DNA from: Phycisphaeraceae bacterium
GTDB taxonomy: Bacteria > Planctomycetota > Phycisphaerae > Phycisphaerales > UBA1924
Assembly (NCBI GenBank): GCA_026126305.1
Contig: JAHCJI010000013.1
Coordinates: 1-64,000, forward strand
Length of the DNA: 64,000 nt
Reading direction: 5' to 3'
Part shown: one piece after another, positions 61,854 to 64,000 of the stretch
Position numbering within the stretch: the stretch's first letter is position 1
Layout: each line of letters begins with the position of its first letter
Program-made: the position numbers and the translations under genes
The notes under the pieces: model-generated
Told to the model about the DNA's origin: nothing
Databases searched by the model: none
The model's input: only the letters and a program-made list of their open reading frames with translations

Positions 61854-63037
61854 CCGGCGTTCTTCCTCCGTGGCTTGCTGGTCTTCCTGGTTGTCTTCTT
61901 GTGGGTGGGTCGCTTCGTGTTCGTCTCGGGCCCCTGGGGCTCGAGCGTGGGCATGGGGTCGATCACGGTGATGGCCACCTCGTCGCCCTCGCCGGCACCC
62001 AGCAGCTGCATCGCGTCCTTGGGGATGCCCACGGTCTCGCCGCGGTGCGCCAGGGGGGTCTGGATGGCCGTGTACTCGCCCTCGCCGTCGAGCACGCTCA
62101 GGATCGCCAGCCCCTTGCACGCCGACGCGGGCGCGGCCTTGCCCAGGCGCACCGTCCGCGTGGTGCGCACCAGGGGGATCTGGTCGGTGGCGGCCTGGAG
62201 GTGGGGCCCGCCGTCGAAGGGGTCGATGATGCCCCGGTAGCGAAAGCCCAGCTTCTCGAGCATCTTCCGCGCGGGCACGGTGTCCTTGCCCACCTGGCCC
62301 ACGCCCTGGCGGGCCTTGGGGGGCAGCAGCGTCAGGTAGATGTCCTCGCGTGGCAGCATCGCGAACATGAACTCACGCGAGTACTGGCAGAAGCGGTCGG
62401 CCTCGTCGTAGCTGAGGTTGATGAACCGCCGCCCCAGGGCGTCCCAGAACTGGTTGTCGCCCGAGTCGCTGATGGGGGCCATCATCTCGGCCAGCACGTG
62501 GTCGGCAAAGTGCTGGCGGTACAGCCCCATGAAGTGGAACCGCACGAAGCTCAGCAGCCGCCCCAGGCGGGCCTTGTGGGCGCGATAGGCCGGCTGGAGG
62601 ATCAGCCCGCCGATCTCGGTGGGGCCGCTCTCGTCCAGGTGCAGCGTGGCCACGGTGTGGGTCATGCCCGTGTGCAGGCTCTCGCTGAAGAAGCGCCGCT
62701 CGGAGATCTTGAACCCCACGTTGGGGTTGCCCGGCCCGCCCATCGAGCTCACCAGCTGGCTCGAGCCCAGCACCGCGCCGGTCTCGGTGTCTTCGAGCAC
62801 GAACACGAACAGCTCGCTCTCGCTGAGGGTCTTCTTGAGCCCCTGGGGCCGTTGGGCGTGGGGCGTGTTCTTCAGGGGCGGCAGGCCCCGGGCCACGTGC
62901 TTGAAGCAGTCGCGGCTGCGGAGGATCTTCTCGGTGATGATCTCGCGGTCGGGCGGCAGGTTGATGAAGTGGACCATCTTCGACAGCTTCAGCAGCGTGT
63001 CCACGTCCTCGATCTTGGCGCGGCGGATGATGTGCAT
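61850..63037 (-). CDS. astA: Arginine N-succinyltransferase
   Basis: A 395-residue enzyme that succinylates arginine, entry step of the AST catabolic route. Family features: MHIIRRAKIEDVDTLLKLSKMV at the start; GFKISERRFFSESLHTGMTHTVATLHLDESGPTEIGGLIL; and SDSGDNQFWDALGRRFINLSYDEADRFC. The last ~20 residues are Lys/Arg/Thr-rich (TKRPTHKKTTRKTSKPRRK), an extension not expected for this family. It sits between the aminotransferase (24 bp) and astD (4-bp overlap). Confidence 0.93.
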   Translation of the reverse strand: MHIIRRAKIEDVDTLLKLSKMVHFINLPPDREIITEKILRSRDCFKHVARGLPPLKNTPHAQRPQGLKKTLSESELFVFVLEDTETGAVLGSSQLVSSMGGPGNPNVGFKISERRFFSESLHTGMTHTVATLHLDESGPTEIGGLILQPAYRAHKARLGRLLSFVRFHFMGLYRQHFADHVLAEMMAPISDSGDNQFWDALGRRFINLSYDEADRFCQYSREFMFAMLPREDIYLTLLPPKARQGVGQVGKDTVPARKMLEKLGFRYRGIIDPFDGGPHLQAATDQIPLVRTTRTVRLGKAAPASACKGLAILSVLDGEGEYTAIQTPLAHRGETVGIPKDAMQLLGAGEGDEVAITVIDPMPTLEPQGPETNTKRPTHKKTTRKTSKPRRKNAG

Positions 63038-63061
63038 ATATGGCCTTGTCTCAGAACCGGA

Positions 63062-64000
63062 TCACCCCGCCACCCTGGTCAGCGCCTTCTCCACCACCGC
63101 GAACACCCGCGGCCAGTCCTCGAGCTTCATCACGCCGATGGGCGGCAGCATGCGGACGTGGTATGGGCCGTGCCCGCACCAGAAGAGGATGACCCCCTCC
63201 TCGAAGCAGGCCTTGCACGTGGCCATCACCCTGGCCTTATCGCCGCCAAAGGGCGTGAAGCGCATCATGCCGCCCTCGCCGCCCACCAGTTCCTTGCAGA
63301 AGGGCGCGGGCGGGAACCAGCCCGGGTGCTTATCCATGAGCGCCTTGACCTGCTCGCGGAAGGCCGCGTGGTGCTTGGCGATCAACCCATCATCGCCGTA
63401 ATACGGCTGGCCGCCGGTCCCCTCGTCGAGCATCTCCAGGATGCGTGTGCCCACGGCAAAGTCCGTCCCGCTTCCCGTGAACGTGCCGCTGAGCAGGCCG
63501 GGTTTGGGCTTGTACTCTTGCGTCCACATCGTGGCGCAGGCCTGGGTCATCTTGCCCACGCAGAAGACATCGACATAGTCGCCCAGGTCGTAGGTCTCGT
63601 AGGCGAACATCTTCCGCGTGCGGCCAAAGCTCTGGATCTCGTCGTCCCAGATGGCGATGCCCTTGCTCCGGCACACGTCCATCAGGGCCTTGAAGAACTC
63701 CCGGGGCGCGGTATTGAACCCGCCCTCGCCCTGGACCAATTCAAAAATGAAGCACGCGTGCTGGTTGGGGTAGCGCTCAATATACTGGTCCAGGCGCCAC
63801 ACGCAGTGGTCGATGAACCGCCTCTTGCCGCCCACCTCGTCCACGGCCTGCTCGTTCCAGAAGGGCATGTAGTCCACCTGCGTGGTCAGCGGGATGCCTT
63901 CCCGGCCCGCGTGCGAGTCGCCGATCTGCGCCATCGTGACCGAGCGGCCCATGAAGCAGTTCTTGAAGGCCAGCACGCGGCCGGCGGGGTGGTTCTTCTG
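63062..64000 (-). CDS. Class III aminotransferase, probable AST-pathway transaminase (5' end outside window)
   Basis: At least 313 C-terminal codons of a fold-type I PLP aminotransferase; the frame stays open to base 64000. PLP-binding features: FIFELVQGEGGFN, WDDEIQSFGRTRKMFAYE with the conserved Asp, and the lysine candidate in FCVGKMTQ. The tail shows MRFTPFGGDKARVMATCKACFEEGVILFWCGHGPYHVRMLPPIGV. Position before astA and astD suggests succinylornithine transamination (astC role), but this sequence is divergent from typical AstC/ArgD and may be a lysine-type aminotransferase. Confidence 0.82.
   Translation of the reverse strand, partial: QKNHPAGRVLAFKNCFMGRSVTMAQIGDSHAGREGIPLTTQVDYMPFWNEQAVDEVGGKRRFIDHCVWRLDQYIERYPNQHACFIFELVQGEGGFNTAPREFFKALMDVCRSKGIAIWDDEIQSFGRTRKMFAYETYDLGDYVDVFCVGKMTQACATMWTQEYKPKPGLLSGTFTGSGTDFAVGTRILEMLDEGTGGQPYYGDDGLIAKHHAAFREQVKALMDKHPGWFPPAPFCKELVGGEGGMMRFTPFGGDKARVMATCKACFEEGVILFWCGHGPYHVRMLPPIGVMKLEDWPRVFAVVEKALTRVAG

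Overview
The window is a GC-rich chromosomal segment that reads as a planctomycete of the class Phycisphaerae, order Phycisphaerales. Four things point there: type II pseudopilins with the GFTLIE signature in tandem and in operons, a secreted protein ending in a paired EF-hand-like dockerin tail that closes on Gly-Cys, a sister protein ending in a PEP-CTERM-like Pro-rich/hydrophobic/Arg tail, and a 16S rRNA gene standing alone without 23S or 5S. This is inference from gene content; the 16S sequence (29197-30671) would settle it.

Layout. 1-6.5 kb: tandem pseudopilins, serine biosynthesis (a phosphoglycerate-dehydrogenase-type enzyme and serC), a GT9 glycosyltransferase and a secreted protein. 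6.5-16.2 kb: a GspE/PilB ATPase, a DinB plus ArsR-SRPBCC operon with a palindromic operator candidate, a PP2C regulator, a DUF192 lipoprotein, gluQ, a pterin dehydratase, a divergent PilZ-receiver/LuxR pair, a [2Fe-2S] ferredoxin and the dockerin-tailed protein. 16.2-23.8 kb: a GlmU-like enzyme, mreBCD, a repeat-rich stretch, a pentapeptide-repeat membrane protein and a small exporter behind a guanidine-III riboswitch. 23.8-28.9 kb: a ParA ATPase fused to a glycogen-binding-type domain with a P-loop-less ParA-like partner, then aroB and rsfS.

29-40 kb: a solitary 16S rRNA unit with its own promoter and terminator, mcsA-mcsB-comF, rpmB, a sugar aminotransferase, dnaA, a GNAT protein and rpmA. 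40-48.4 kb: a coiled-coil protein with a decayed zinc ribbon, cdsA, a noncoding repeat island carrying a MITE/REPIN-like element, tRNA-Lys, a SNF2 helicase with a SWIM-type partner, and the PEP-CTERM-like protein. 48.6-64 kb: transporters, a third pseudopilin, rpmI-rplT, a response regulator, a PBP4-type peptidase, ubiD, a methyltransferase-ABC operon, and an arginine-succinyltransferase-type cluster (aminotransferase, astA, astD) running off the right edge.

The strongest candidates for something undescribed are: (a) the ParA-CBM48 fusion with its P-loop-less partner; (b) three unrelated intergenic arrays that all have a 21-bp period with a dyad in most units, plus a 42-bp array; (c) one secreted-protein family carrying two different C-terminal sorting tails; (d) the guanidine-III riboswitch, which I believe is best known from Actinobacteria.
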